Notes under the pieces: model-generated | Databases searched by the model: none | What the model was told of the DNA's origin: nothing | Seen by the model: only the letters and a program-made list of their open reading frames with translations | Assembly (NCBI GenBank): GCA_017402445.1 | Contig: JAFPME010000019.1 | Span: 53,215-117,214 of the forward strand | Origin: Prevotella sp. | Lineage (GTDB): Bacteria; Bacteroidota; Bacteroidia; Bacteroidales; Bacteroidaceae | Reading direction: 5' to 3' | DNA length: 64,000 nt | Shown: in pieces, positions 1 through 8,962 of the stretch | Layout: each line of letters opens with the position of its first letter | How positions within the stretch are numbered: position 1 is the first letter of the stretch | Position numbers and translations under genes: made by a program

Positions 1-309
1 GTGGTGAAATGTTCCCGATCCTGACACCCGAAAGCTTCGCAGAAACACGAAATGCAGACGTGTGTCTCTCGGTAAGGCCGCGATGTGTTGGCGTTGACGA
101 GCCTTCGCTTCACTTTTTCGTCAGCAACGATTAAACTCCCATGGACCTGTTGCATCCTATTCACGGACGTTGTCCGTCGGATTGCAGCTCTGTAGAGATG
201 CTTCGTCTTCTCAGGCTCGACCTCAGAACGGCTCTGCGGCGACACGTCCTGTGAGTCGGAAGACCTGACGGACGAACCTCAAACCATTCAAAAAACAATA
301 CAAGCAGAA
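1..309. other. Left-edge region without a recognisable gene
   Basis: No gene was recognised here. One plus-strand frame is open from base 3 and stops at a TAA at 132-134 (43 codons), so it could be the tail of a gene starting outside the window, but the peptide resembles nothing I know. The rest has no clear promoter or hairpin. Confidence 0.4.
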
Positions 310-1278
310 ATGAAAAACAAAAAGGGCATTGGGCTGAAGTTGCAGCATGTGGTTATGAAACGAGTGTGTTGTGTTTTCTTGTTGGCTGTTGTCGGGGCCT
401 ATCCGTTCACTGCGAAGGGCGGGCCGGCCGTGAGTTTGTTGCAGTCGGGCAATGTTCCGGCGGAGAAGGCAGGGCTGACGAAACGTGAGAAACGGCCGCG
501 CACGACGGAGACCGCTCAGCGTTCTTCGTACGAGATACCGCGGCTGACGGTCAGGCGTTCGGAGCAGATACTCACGAGAGAGGGCTACACCACGTCGTAC
601 AATGCCCAGACCAAGCAGGCCAACTGGGTGGCGTGGCATCTGACGCGCGAGCATACGGAGGGTGCATTCAGGCGCAAGGGCGTGCCTTACTACGACGCTG
701 ACGGGCAGGCCGTCGGCATCGGACGCGTGGACAAAGAGACGGTCAGGGGCTGCTATTTCGTTGACAGAAGCGTGAAACGGCCGCGGCAGGAGCACAGCGA
801 CTGGTCGGGCGCGAGGAAGCAGAACCTGAACCACGGCCATCTCTGTCCGGCTGCCGACAACCGATGGAGCAAGAAGGCCATGAACCAGTCGTTCCTGCTG
901 ACGAACATGTGCCCGCAGGACATCGACCTGAATGCCGGCGACTGGGAAAAGCTGGAGCGTCGCTGCCGTGGATGGGCGAAGCACTATGGCGACGTCTACA
1001 TTGCTGCCGGTCCGGTCTTCTATGGCCGTTCCCGTCAGACGATGGGGAAGAACCGCATCGCTGTTCCGGATGCCTTCTTCAAGGTGGTGCTCTGCATGAA
1101 AGGAAAGCCGAAGGCCCTCGGGTTCATCTATCCGAACGACGGCACGCCGCACCCCATGGAGCACTATGTGATGACGGTCGACGAGGTGGAGCGCGTCACT
1201 GGCATCGATTTCTTCGCCCAGTTGCCCGACAACATCGAGCGAACCGTGGAGGCGACGGCCGATTTACGAAAGTGGTGA
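310..1278 (+). CDS. Secreted DNA/RNA non-specific endonuclease (NUC1 family)
   Basis: Probably a metal-dependent nuclease of the beta-beta-alpha-metal type that degrades DNA and RNA outside the cytoplasm. The N-terminus has a basic stretch followed by a hydrophobic segment (about residues 16-30). A second ATG at 355 (M16) would give a more standard signal peptide and may be the true start. The catalytic block is visible: NHGHLCPAAD at 174-183 with H177 as the expected general base, then LLTNMCPQ and LNAGDW, whose N208 is the expected metal ligand. Family members normally read DRGH; here the Asp-Arg is replaced by Asn-His. The gene converges on the GH43 gene, with 22 bp between the stops. Family call is firm; activity with the altered motif is inferred. 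Confidence 0.85.
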   Translation: MKNKKGIGLKLQHVVMKRVCCVFLLAVVGAYPFTAKGGPAVSLLQSGNVPAEKAGLTKREKRPRTTETAQRSSYEIPRLTVRRSEQILTREGYTTSYNAQTKQANWVAWHLTREHTEGAFRRKGVPYYDADGQAVGIGRVDKETVRGCYFVDRSVKRPRQEHSDWSGARKQNLNHGHLCPAADNRWSKKAMNQSFLLTNMCPQDIDLNAGDWEKLERRCRGWAKHYGDVYIAAGPVFYGRSRQTMGKNRIAVPDAFFKVVLCMKGKPKALGFIYPNDGTPHPMEHYVMTVDEVERVTGIDFFAQLPDNIERTVEATADLRKW

Positions 1279-1300
1279 CAGTCGGCAGCGCGAGTCCTTC

Positions 1301-3031
1301 TTATCGCTGTAGCTGCTTCTTGCGACTGTGCATCCTACCCGTTTCGTCGGTGTATTGCTCGATGACGATGCCCTGATGGGGACGGGTGGGGGAGAGACGG
1401 CGGCCTGAGAGGTCGTAGCACTGCCGTCTGACGGGTTCATCGGCCGTGACGTTGTTGATTCCCGAGGTCTGTGCCTCGGTGGCCTGCCATGCGTCTAAGC
1501 AGACGTCGGTGCCTGATGTGACGACGATGTAGATGGTCTTTGAACCGCTGAATTTCCCGGCATCCACCTGGACGGTGTAGTCGCTCATGTCGCTGGAGGA
1601 GATGTTGAAGGTAGCCGACGGCTTGGCTGCTTTTCTGCCAAAGCGAATCTCCACGGTGCCTTCGCCCTTGGCGCGCAGCATGAGGGAAGATGCACCCTTT
1701 GCGCCAAAGTCAACGCGTCGCACCTGGGTCCAATCGCCGGCCGACATCTTCACCTGCAGATTGCCCGACGCGTCGTTGCCGAGAGTGCTGATGCTGGTGT
1801 TCTTGCTGATGTTTGAGAAGTCTTCGTAGCTGATGCCTCCGCAGGTGGCCATGGTCTCAATCTCCTGCAGCTTGTAGGGGTTCATGGTGCCGATGGGCTC
1901 GGCACCCGTTCGTGTCAGCGTCATCTTGCCGATGGTCTGTGTGCTTTCGTTGACGGCCGCTTCGTCCACGCCGATGGAACGGTAGCCTGAGGCTTCGCTG
2001 TCCATGACTCCCCCTTCCTTCAGGCTCTGTTCCAGCAGTGTTGAGTGGTAGAACAGGTAGTAGTGGTTCTTGAACTTCTGCAGGTGAGTGTGGTTGTTGC
2101 CCCAGCCCATGCCGAAGTTGCCTTCGTTGGGCACATATTCACCGCGATAAGTCCAGGAAGCGGGGTCGAGCGGTGTGTCGCTGACCATATAACACATGCT
2201 GCACGACGAGGGAGCAGGCTGGCCGTTTTGCCCCTCGAAGCTGTTCCAGTCGTCGCGGTCGGACCATGACGTGTTGTACGTGTAGACGTAACGTCCGCCG
2301 ATGATATTCAGCTCGCTGGCTTCAAACAGATAGGGAGCGGGCATGTTGACGGCCGAGCCGTCCAGACCGGTCATTGAAGGGTTCAGTTTGGCGATGCGCG
2401 AGTTGCCGGGCCACAGTTTCGAGCCTGTAGCCTGCGGGTCACCGCCGCCGAAAGCTATCCATCCTTGGCCGTTCTCGTCGATAACGGCTCCCGGATCGAA
2501 TATCCAGTTGCAGGGTCTCACACCGGGTGTATTGCTGTCGATCATCGGTTTTGACAGGGGTGACTTCCATGGGCCGGTGGGCGACGGCGCTTTCAGCACG
2601 CCTACGCTGCCGCCGCTGTTGGCGAAGTAGAGGAAGAACTCGTCCTCGCCGTTGGCATTGGTGCGCCAGATGGCCGACGGCGCCCACGATGCAGCGAAGC
2701 GCCAGCCCCACGAGGAGCAGATTTTGCCCACGTCGATGGTGCCGTGGAAGGTCCAGTTGACCATGTCGTCGGTCGAGAAGACCACGAGCGACTTGATGTC
2801 TCCGTATCCGTTGCCGCCAGTCTTTCCGTTCTTGATGTACTGCTGGTGGTCGTTGGTGCCGTAGACGTAGAGTCGGCCGTTGTAGTCGATAGCTGTCGGG
2901 TCGGCGCAGAACACACATGGGCTGATGGGGTTGCCTTCACTCGAAGCCTTGTACTCTTTTTCCAGCGTCTGTGCGCTTGCCTGCATCCATGTTGTCACAA
3001 AGATTGCGGTAATGAATAGTTTCTTGAACAT
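1301..3031 (-). CDS. Secreted GH43 glycosidase with CBM6-like C-terminal domain
   Basis: Likely an exo-acting arabinofuranosidase/xylosidase or arabinanase working on hemicellulose outside the inner membrane. The ATG at 3031 gives a clean signal peptide (MFKKLF...ASAQ, residues 1-21). An upstream ATG at 3277 in the same frame would add 82 residues of low quality and is rejected. GH43 catalytic positions are visible: D44 in CADPTAID (base), D179 in WIFDPGAV (pKa modulator) and E237 in LFEASE (acid). Residues about 400-520 look like a CBM6 beta-sandwich. The protein ends with a CYDLSGRRL...QGIVI tail of the kind common in secreted Prevotella proteins. A minus-strand TAACTTTG box lies at 3088-3095. 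Exact substrate cannot be read from the sequence. Confidence 0.85.
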   Translation of the reverse strand: MFKKLFITAIFVTTWMQASAQTLEKEYKASSEGNPISPCVFCADPTAIDYNGRLYVYGTNDHQQYIKNGKTGGNGYGDIKSLVVFSTDDMVNWTFHGTIDVGKICSSWGWRFAASWAPSAIWRTNANGEDEFFLYFANSGGSVGVLKAPSPTGPWKSPLSKPMIDSNTPGVRPCNWIFDPGAVIDENGQGWIAFGGGDPQATGSKLWPGNSRIAKLNPSMTGLDGSAVNMPAPYLFEASELNIIGGRYVYTYNTSWSDRDDWNSFEGQNGQPAPSSCSMCYMVSDTPLDPASWTYRGEYVPNEGNFGMGWGNNHTHLQKFKNHYYLFYHSTLLEQSLKEGGVMDSEASGYRSIGVDEAAVNESTQTIGKMTLTRTGAEPIGTMNPYKLQEIETMATCGGISYEDFSNISKNTSISTLGNDASGNLQVKMSAGDWTQVRRVDFGAKGASSLMLRAKGEGTVEIRFGRKAAKPSATFNISSSDMSDYTVQVDAGKFSGSKTIYIVVTSGTDVCLDAWQATEAQTSGINNVTADEPVRRQCYDLSGRRLSPTRPHQGIVIEQYTDETGRMHSRKKQLQR

Positions 3032-3087
3032 GTCAATTCTTCTGTTAATAATAAGTTTTTTTTCTGTAGGATAATGGAATTCTGCTG

Positions 3088-3095
3088 CAAAGTTA
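3088..3095 (-). promoter_or_regulatory. -7 box (TAACTTTG) of the GH43 gene
   Basis: The octamer matches the Bacteroidetes TAnnTTTG consensus 57 bp upstream of the chosen ATG, which supports the shorter start. No convincing TTTG -33 element is seen. Confidence 0.5.
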
Positions 3096-3196
3096 CGAAA
3101 AATGGGTGAAATGTAAGAAGAACTTGATGATCTTTTCATGTATGCTTCAGTAGCCCCACTGAAGCGTTGGCTGTTTTTCAGAACCGATGAAAACAG

Positions 3197-3236
3197 AATG
3201 GGCAGCGGAAATGATTGAACCATTCCGCTGCCCATT
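3197..3236 (-). terminator. Hairpin terminator, minus strand
   Basis: Perfect 14-bp stem (3197-3210 with 3223-3236) and a 12-nt loop. On the minus strand it is followed by CTGTTTTC. It probably ends the L,D-transpeptidase transcript, about 200 nt after that stop codon. Confidence 0.55.
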
Positions 3237-3443
3237 GCATAGTTGGGGGATTGCCTGATGTGTGTTCGACGGGGCATTTCAGGCTGCCGATGAATGTCAT
3301 GAAGGATTGTGACGGTGGCGCCTTGTCGTAGCTTTCCGTGTGAACGGCGTAGAACCTGATGCCTTGGTGATATCGTTTCCTGACTGTTCCTGTTTCAGGT
3401 AGATAACGGGAGCGTTGCTGGTGAAAGGCAGCATGGTTTGTTG

Positions 3444-4082
3444 CTAATCGGAGATTGTGATGATGAGCGACTTGTCACAGTTCTTCAGCAGTTCCACCAT
3501 GCGTTCCTCATCAAGCGCAATGCAACCGCCTGTCCAGGTCTTGTGACCCTTGCAGTGAATGAAAATGGCACTGCCCTTGGGCCATATACATTCTTTGTTG
3601 AAGTCGGTGGCGATGCCGTAGTCGTATTCTGGCACAGTGTGGAACATGTCTTCACCGCCACATTGGTGGTGTACGGCCGCAGTGTCGATAATCTGGTTGT
3701 AGTATTCGCAGTTGTCATCGCAGGCGTAGATGCTGCTGGTCACGTTTATGTATGGAATCTTTGTCCCGGGGTTGGGCTTCACTCCGAAGGCCGACAGCAC
3801 ACGAAGCGTGCCCGTCGGGGTCTTGGCATCGCCTTCACCTTCTTTGCCGAGACCGTTTTTGCCGATATAAACACTGGTGGTAAACAGTACTTTCCCGTTA
3901 ACAGTCAGACGCGCGGTGGCTTCGCTGCCATGCACGTCGTAGATTTCCAGGAGCTGTCCCGTCTCAGTCTTGTTTTCGTTCTTTGAACACGAACCTATCA
4001 ACATACTTGCTGTGCAAATAGCAAAGAGGGCAAGTCCTCTTGAAATACGAGTGGCTTGCCACCATTGTTTCAATTGTTTCAT
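3444..4082 (-). CDS. L,D-transpeptidase family lipoprotein
   Basis: A YkuD-fold L,D-transpeptidase, expected to make 3-3 cross-links in peptidoglycan or attach proteins to it. The N-terminus has a hydrophobic segment with lipobox LIGSC, so C32 would be acylated. The catalytic block is H176 (IHCKGH) followed by TGGCIALDE with C187 as nucleophile, a common variant of the HxnSHGC motif. The 212-residue length fits a single-domain enzyme. It stands alone; a TAACTTTG promoter box lies about 220 bp upstream (4301-4308) and a hairpin terminator downstream. Function within the family is inferred. Confidence 0.85.
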   Translation of the reverse strand: MKQLKQWWQATRISRGLALFAICTASMLIGSCSKNENKTETGQLLEIYDVHGSEATARLTVNGKVLFTTSVYIGKNGLGKEGEGDAKTPTGTLRVLSAFGVKPNPGTKIPYINVTSSIYACDDNCEYYNQIIDTAAVHHQCGGEDMFHTVPEYDYGIATDFNKECIWPKGSAIFIHCKGHKTWTGGCIALDEERMVELLKNCDKSLIITISD

Positions 4083-4509
4083 TTCATCACACTTTTCGAT
4101 TTCTATGCCGCGAGTGCTATCAAGTGGCTTGCTGTCTCATTCGGCTGACAGGCTCGAATTGCAGGTTGCGGTGCGCTTGTGCCTGATTCGCCGTTCCGTT
4201 CTACCATGCTTGATAGTATCGGGGGCTCACTTTTGGGCTGATTGTGTGTTCCATACAATCTGGTTTCCGTTTGCAAATGTACTAAATCTTTGTGGAATGG
4301 CAAAGTTACATCCTTTTTTTTACATTTTTCACTCATGTAATCGCTGATTACTGAACTGTTTTTGTGCTTTCTTTCTTTTGAACGGAAGAAAGCAGAAGTC
4401 TCTGAAAGTGGGTAAAGGATGATACGGTAAAAGTTATAGAAAAGAAAGAAAGCCGCCACGGTGGAATCCGGACGGCTTTCTTAGGCTTAATGCTTATTTT
4501 GCAGATGTT
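4083..4509. other. Intergenic region upstream of the L,D-transpeptidase
   Basis: This 427-bp stretch contains a minus-strand promoter box CAAAGTTA (read as TAACTTTG) at 4301-4308, which would give a leader of about 210 nt, and the terminator of the sus operon at 4447-4483. No gene is supported. A 118-codon minus-strand open frame overlaps the terminator and has no protein-like features. Confidence 0.5.
4447..4483 (-). terminator. Intrinsic terminator of the susCDEF operon
   Basis: A 10-bp perfect stem (AAGAAAGCCG at 4447-4456 pairing with 4474-4483) with a 17-nt loop, followed on the minus strand by a T-rich run. It sits 26 bp after the stop of the last sus gene. Confidence 0.75.
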
Positions 4510-6369
4510 CTACTCCACGGTAGCGTAGATGTTATCTGAGGTCTTGCGAGTGGGATAGAGCTTGATGGTCTTACCCACGGCTGAGATGTTCGCGCCGTTT
4601 GCCGTCAGGGCAGTGAGGTCACCTCCGAGGTTAATGCCCCAGTCGTTGTTGGCGGTGAACTTCCATCCGTTGGCTGTGACGCCGGCATTGGTGATGACAT
4701 AGCAGTAGTTCTCTGCATCCCATGTCATCTGCTGTGCATCGTCGGCAGCGTTCCATCCGTTGAAGTCGCCCACAAGGTTCATGTTCGTGATGCGTGTTCC
4801 CTTCAGTGTTCCGCTTGCCATGTTGGCCTCAATGTAGTAAATGCCTTCGCCTGCAGTGGCCTTGATGTTGCCGCCACCACCTTCTGCAAAGTCGCCGGTG
4901 ACGCCTCCTGTGAAGGTTCCGAAGTTAATCTCGGTGCCCCAGTCGCCTGGAACCTTCTGGAACTTGAACTCGTTACCCCATCCGTTCGGATCGGCACAGT
5001 AGATGAAACCTGTGTAGATGCCGCTCTCGTCGGTCAGGGCGAGCTTCTGTTCGGCTGCGCCCCATCCGTCGGTGGCTCCGATGAAGTAGATATACGGATC
5101 GAAGTTGAGCGGAGTGATGGTGTAGGTCATGTCGAGCGCATTGATTTGGAAGCGGTAGTACTTGGCCGAGCCGTCCACGTGGAACGAGTGGTCGCCGTCA
5201 AGATTGTAGCGGCGGTCGTAAGAACCGCTCATGTCTTCGCTGGCACCGGTTGTTCCGAAGAGCTGTTTCCAGTCGCCGGCATCGATGGCATCGAGTGCAT
5301 CACCGTCGCCGAAGGCGAACCAAAGATCTTTGCCACCAGTCAGCACGTAGGTGAATACGGGATCTTCGAAGACATCCTTGTCGCTGTGAGAGAACTTCTG
5401 GCTCTTGCTGCTGCCCCATTCACCGTTACCGCCTACGAGATAGTAGTTTTCGGCTATGTTGACAGCTTCCACTTTGAAGGTCTGTTCCATCATGTCGATG
5501 GTGACACGGATCTTCTTCGCTCCGGCAGGAACGCAGAACGAGTTATCACCTCCCAGTTCGGAGCGGCGGGCAATCTTTCCTTCCTTGGCCTGGTTGTCGC
5601 CGCCCACGATACCGTAGAGCTGCGTCCAGTCGCCGTTACCGATGGCATCGCAAGCCTGATCGTCACCGATGGCGAACCAAGTGTCGCCTTCTGCGGCGTC
5701 GAAGGTAACGGTGAAGACAGGATCAACGTATACATCTTCGTCGCTATGAGAGAACTTGATGCTGCGGTCGGCAGCTGAAGCGGCCCAATCGTTAGGTCCG
5801 CCCACGATGTAGTAGGCAGGAGCAATCTCCAGCTTGTCGAGCGGCTTGAAGAGAATCTTGTGCGTGTCGAAATAGTTCTCGCCCGGTTTTCCGATAATAG
5901 CCACGGCATCACCATTGGTAACGGTGTACATAATGGTGCGGACATAGAGGTCTGTTATAGCGGGATTCTTAGTGACACCAAGATAATAGGCATCCTGTAG
6001 TGTCTTCGGACTGACATATATCGTGTTGTCATCGCCCATGCTGAGAGCATCGAGAGAGATTGATTCTTCGAAATTCTCGTCTCTTGAGAATTGTACAACA
6101 GCCTTTAGAACAGTATTGGCAGGCATCGCGCCTTCCTTCACGCTGGCAACGCCGATCATCAGAGGCGTTTCAGTGTTGTTCTCTTCATTGATATAGCTTT
6201 CAAGCCTGACCGTCACAGGAGCATTCTGGGTGCTGACGCTGACGGCATCGGCAGGAACGAGGCTCTCGGGCAGGTTGCTCTGAGGACCTATCAACGAGTC
6301 GAAATCCTCATTACAGCCCATGAGGACTGCGCTCAGGAGAGCCATCATATATATGCTTAACTTTTTCAT
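4510..6369 (-). CDS. SusF/SusE-like starch-binding outer-membrane lipoprotein
   Basis: A surface lipoprotein expected to bind starch and hand it to the SusCD transporter; it has no catalytic role. C19 (VLMGC) is the lipidation site. After an N-terminal Ig-like region (about 25-180) there are four carbohydrate-binding modules at about 184-303, 306-421, 424-526 and 528-619. Modules one and two are clearly a tandem duplication: each has YY-VGG, W near the start, KFSHSD-DV, W-GDWxQL and DxSFxV. Aromatic residues around YIVGGPNDW and NLVGDFNGW are typical starch-contact positions. It is the last gene of the minus-strand sus operon, 28 bp after susE, and ends at a strong terminator. It resembles SusF in having several binding modules, but identity to SusF rather than a second SusE is not certain. 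Confidence 0.85.
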   Translation of the reverse strand: MKKLSIYMMALLSAVLMGCNEDFDSLIGPQSNLPESLVPADAVSVSTQNAPVTVRLESYINEENNTETPLMIGVASVKEGAMPANTVLKAVVQFSRDENFEESISLDALSMGDDNTIYVSPKTLQDAYYLGVTKNPAITDLYVRTIMYTVTNGDAVAIIGKPGENYFDTHKILFKPLDKLEIAPAYYIVGGPNDWAASAADRSIKFSHSDEDVYVDPVFTVTFDAAEGDTWFAIGDDQACDAIGNGDWTQLYGIVGGDNQAKEGKIARRSELGGDNSFCVPAGAKKIRVTIDMMEQTFKVEAVNIAENYYLVGGNGEWGSSKSQKFSHSDKDVFEDPVFTYVLTGGKDLWFAFGDGDALDAIDAGDWKQLFGTTGASEDMSGSYDRRYNLDGDHSFHVDGSAKYYRFQINALDMTYTITPLNFDPYIYFIGATDGWGAAEQKLALTDESGIYTGFIYCADPNGWGNEFKFQKVPGDWGTEINFGTFTGGVTGDFAEGGGGNIKATAGEGIYYIEANMASGTLKGTRITNMNLVGDFNGWNAADDAQQMTWDAENYCYVITNAGVTANGWKFTANNDWGINLGGDLTALTANGANISAVGKTIKLYPTRKTSDNIYATVE

Positions 6370-6397
6370 AATTCTTGTTTTTTAGCTTTTAAAACAC

Positions 6398-7330
6398 TCA
6401 TTCGTTAATCGTGAAGTTGACGGTCTTCTTCTTCAGGTCTACCTTCATCGTGATGGTACCACCTGCGAAAGCACCGAAATTCCAAGAACCTTTGTAATAC
6501 TTTTCCTTGTCCCACATGATGGAGCCTTCGTAGCTGCCCTTGTTGAATGTGCAGTCTACACCGGCATCAGCCTCCTGTGGTCCCATTGAGGTGAGGTCCC
6601 AACCGAGCAGCTCGCGATAGAAGCGGAACTGGAGCGGGTCGATGGCTGGAATCTCGAAGGTTCCGTAGTAAACGTCACTGCCAATCTCGTCGGGCTTCTC
6701 ATACAGACGCCAGGGGATATAGGTATCCAGATTGCCTGCATTAGGAGTGGTCCAGCCGGTGGGATTACCCACCAGATAGATGTAGGCGGGGCTCTTCACG
6801 GCATTGTAGGCTGCCATGTGCTTGAATGTAACGTAGTTGCCCGAAACGATGCCAGTGTTGGGAATTTCCTCATTGTTGGCATTGACCAAACTGGAGTAGA
6901 CGCGCATAGCCACTTCGCGGAAGCCCATGTCTACATAGCTGTCTGCATCTTTGAAACCATCCAAGTCGCAGATGGATTCGGCTATTTCATCGCCGCTGAT
7001 GCTGGCTTTGCAAGTGGTGTAAGTAGTACCCAGATACTTAGGGGAGCCGTCGGCCAGTGTATTCCAAACGACGTTGCCGTCCTTCACCAGACCCACCTGA
7101 ATATGGTAGGTTGCCAGTGCATTGAATCCGTAGTTGGGCTGTGACCATGTCAAGTTGACGTGGTTGCCGTCTGCCAGCTGGATATAATGTTCTGCAAACG
7201 GAGACGCATTAATCGTGAACTCCGTAGGCTGAGTTACTGTAGGGTTGCTGTCATTGTCATCGCTACACGATACAAGCATCGGCAAAGCGGCAACCATGGC
7301 TAACAACAAACTATTGAATATCTTTTTCAT
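6398..7330 (-). CDS. susE: SusE-type starch-binding outer-membrane lipoprotein
   Basis: Outer-membrane lipoprotein expected to bind starch or maltooligosaccharides at the cell surface. Lipobox LVSC gives C22 as the lipidated residue. Residues about 35-170 form the SusE N-terminal Ig-like domain (EFTINASPF..., with LTWSQPNYG). The C-terminal part (about 185-310) is a single starch-binding module starting YIYLVGNPTGW. At 310 residues it is shorter than the next gene's product, with fewer binding modules. It lies 43 bp after susD and is in the same operon. Confidence 0.85.
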   Translation of the reverse strand: MKKIFNSLLLAMVAALPMLVSCSDDNDSNPTVTQPTEFTINASPFAEHYIQLADGNHVNLTWSQPNYGFNALATYHIQVGLVKDGNVVWNTLADGSPKYLGTTYTTCKASISGDEIAESICDLDGFKDADSYVDMGFREVAMRVYSSLVNANNEEIPNTGIVSGNYVTFKHMAAYNAVKSPAYIYLVGNPTGWTTPNAGNLDTYIPWRLYEKPDEIGSDVYYGTFEIPAIDPLQFRFYRELLGWDLTSMGPQEADAGVDCTFNKGSYEGSIMWDKEKYYKGSWNFGAFAGGTITMKVDLKKKTVNFTINE

Positions 7331-7373
7331 AATCTCTGTTTTTTTTCGTTTTCAACATGATTCCCGTCATCCA

Positions 7374-8945
7374 TTAATAGCCAGGATTCTGAGTCAGGTT
7401 GGGATTGTTGGTCAAATCGTTATTTGGAATAGGATAGATGAAACGGAACTGAGGCAGGTTGTATTTGCCGAAGCGAATCTGGTCAATACGGGCACGTCCC
7501 TCGAACCAGAACTCGCGCGTCCATTCTTCCTCGATTTCATCCAGACTGTAAGAGTTATGCAGCGTAGCGTGAGCGCGATTGCGGAGTGCATCGATCTTCT
7601 CTTTGGCAGCATCCGTAGCGCCGTTCATGCGGGTTTCGGCCTCTGCGAAGGTGAGGTAAGCCTCAGCTATGCGCATCAGCGGCAGGTCGGTATCTACCTT
7701 TGCCAAAGCACTTGCAGGCTTTCCGTCGGAACGAACGTTGCGGAACTTCACGCAACCGTAGCCCTGTGTCTCTTGCGAGCGGTCAACGATGTCGCGCGAG
7801 AAGCCTGTCGTGTAGAACAAGGCACGGTCGTCGCCGGCAGCTGTTGTGATGTCTGTCAGGTTTGTTGTGGTCTCAGGGGCAGAAACACCCTTGCCAAAGA
7901 AGGCGTCAACCAGCTGACCTGTCACGGCCATACACTTACCCCATGACGCGTCGGTGCCTGAAGGAACGACGATATCCATGGCACTGGCATCTCGCTTGGC
8001 GTATGTGGACAGCACCAGGAAGTGCATGGAGCCATGGCTTTGCGTCTTGAGACCGTCGTTCAGGACGGGATAGATGTTCTCGAACTGTGCTCCGTTGGTG
8101 TCGTTGTCTGCCAGGAACAGCATCTGATAGGCAGAATAGCCGTTAGCTCCGGTGGTATTCAGATGGTAGTAGCCGTTGTTGATGACCTTCTCGGCATATT
8201 CCTTTGCCTTGGCCCACTGTGCCGTACCCGTATAAACCTCAGCGTTGAGGTAGAGGCGGGCGAGTAGCATCCAGTCAGCAACCTTGTCAACGCGTCCGTA
8301 AGTGTTGGAACCTGCATCGGCCAGATCGTTTTCAATCTCGAGCAGTTCTTTCTCAATGTAGCTGAAGTACTCAGGACGAGTGTAACGTATACCGGGTGTA
8401 AGGCTGACATGCTCAATGAAGGTTGCGTTGGCATATAAGTCCATTACATAATAGTAAAGCAAAGAGCGGATGAAACGAACCTCAGCACGTTTCTGCTTGA
8501 TGTCTGTAGAGCCGTCGTCGGGCACTTCGTCAAGATAGTAATTGCAGAGCGTGATGGAGAAGAACAGACGGTAGTACAGTCCAACGGAGCTGGCGTTGTC
8601 GGCGTTCCAAGTCTTGTTCAGCAGCTCGGGCAGGCCTGTGTCGTCCCATTGCCAGCTGGCTTCTCCTGTCGGGAATTCGTTCATCTCCCAGCTCTTACGG
8701 TAAAGGTCCGAGCGACCTTCGTCGAGGTCTGCAATATCCTTGTCACCATCTGGTCCGACTTGTCCGGTCAGGACGAAGCTGGAATAGATCTTGTTGAGCA
8801 GTGCATTGGCATCCAGTTCACTTGTCTGCTGTGGGTTGATGTTATCAACGTGCAGGTCGTTGACGCAGGAGGTCATATATCCCATCGATAGCACGAGGGC
8901 TACTGCAGGGATTACTGATTTAAATATATTAAGTTTCATATTCAT
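7374..8945 (-). CDS. susD: SusD-family starch-binding outer-membrane lipoprotein
   Basis: The lid-like substrate-binding partner of SusC. It captures oligosaccharides at the outer surface and delivers them into the SusC barrel. Signal peptide with lipobox and C27 (YMTSC); starting at the second ATG two codons later would make it C25. The SusD/RagB signature is visible: NINPQQTSELDANALLNKIY near the N-terminus, then RYYxVRFIRSLL-like helix (AEVRFIRSLLYYYVMDLYAN) and the C-terminal RAHATLHN...EEWTREFWFEGRARIDQIRFG block typical of RagB. Length 523 is normal. The start is 17 bp after the susC stop. Sugar specificity for starch is inferred from the operon. Confidence 0.93.
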   Translation of the reverse strand: MNMKLNIFKSVIPAVALVLSMGYMTSCVNDLHVDNINPQQTSELDANALLNKIYSSFVLTGQVGPDGDKDIADLDEGRSDLYRKSWEMNEFPTGEASWQWDDTGLPELLNKTWNADNASSVGLYYRLFFSITLCNYYLDEVPDDGSTDIKQKRAEVRFIRSLLYYYVMDLYANATFIEHVSLTPGIRYTRPEYFSYIEKELLEIENDLADAGSNTYGRVDKVADWMLLARLYLNAEVYTGTAQWAKAKEYAEKVINNGYYHLNTTGANGYSAYQMLFLADNDTNGAQFENIYPVLNDGLKTQSHGSMHFLVLSTYAKRDASAMDIVVPSGTDASWGKCMAVTGQLVDAFFGKGVSAPETTTNLTDITTAAGDDRALFYTTGFSRDIVDRSQETQGYGCVKFRNVRSDGKPASALAKVDTDLPLMRIAEAYLTFAEAETRMNGATDAAKEKIDALRNRAHATLHNSYSLDEIEEEWTREFWFEGRARIDQIRFGKYNLPQFRFIYPIPNNDLTNNPNLTQNPGY

Positions 8946-8962
8946 TATCCATTTTAAGTTGA

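Larger units (their letters stand above)
3032..3443. other. Intergenic region between L,D-transpeptidase and GH43
   Basis: This 412-bp stretch holds the GH43 promoter box (3088-3095) and a strong hairpin (3197-3236). Between 3237 and 3443 there are short minus-strand open frames, but none resembles a known protein and no start or domain can be supported. Confidence 0.5.

Noticed and set aside
4103-4459. Minus-strand 118-codon open frame
   Set aside because: It overlaps the sus terminator and the promoter region of the L,D-transpeptidase and has no protein-like pattern.
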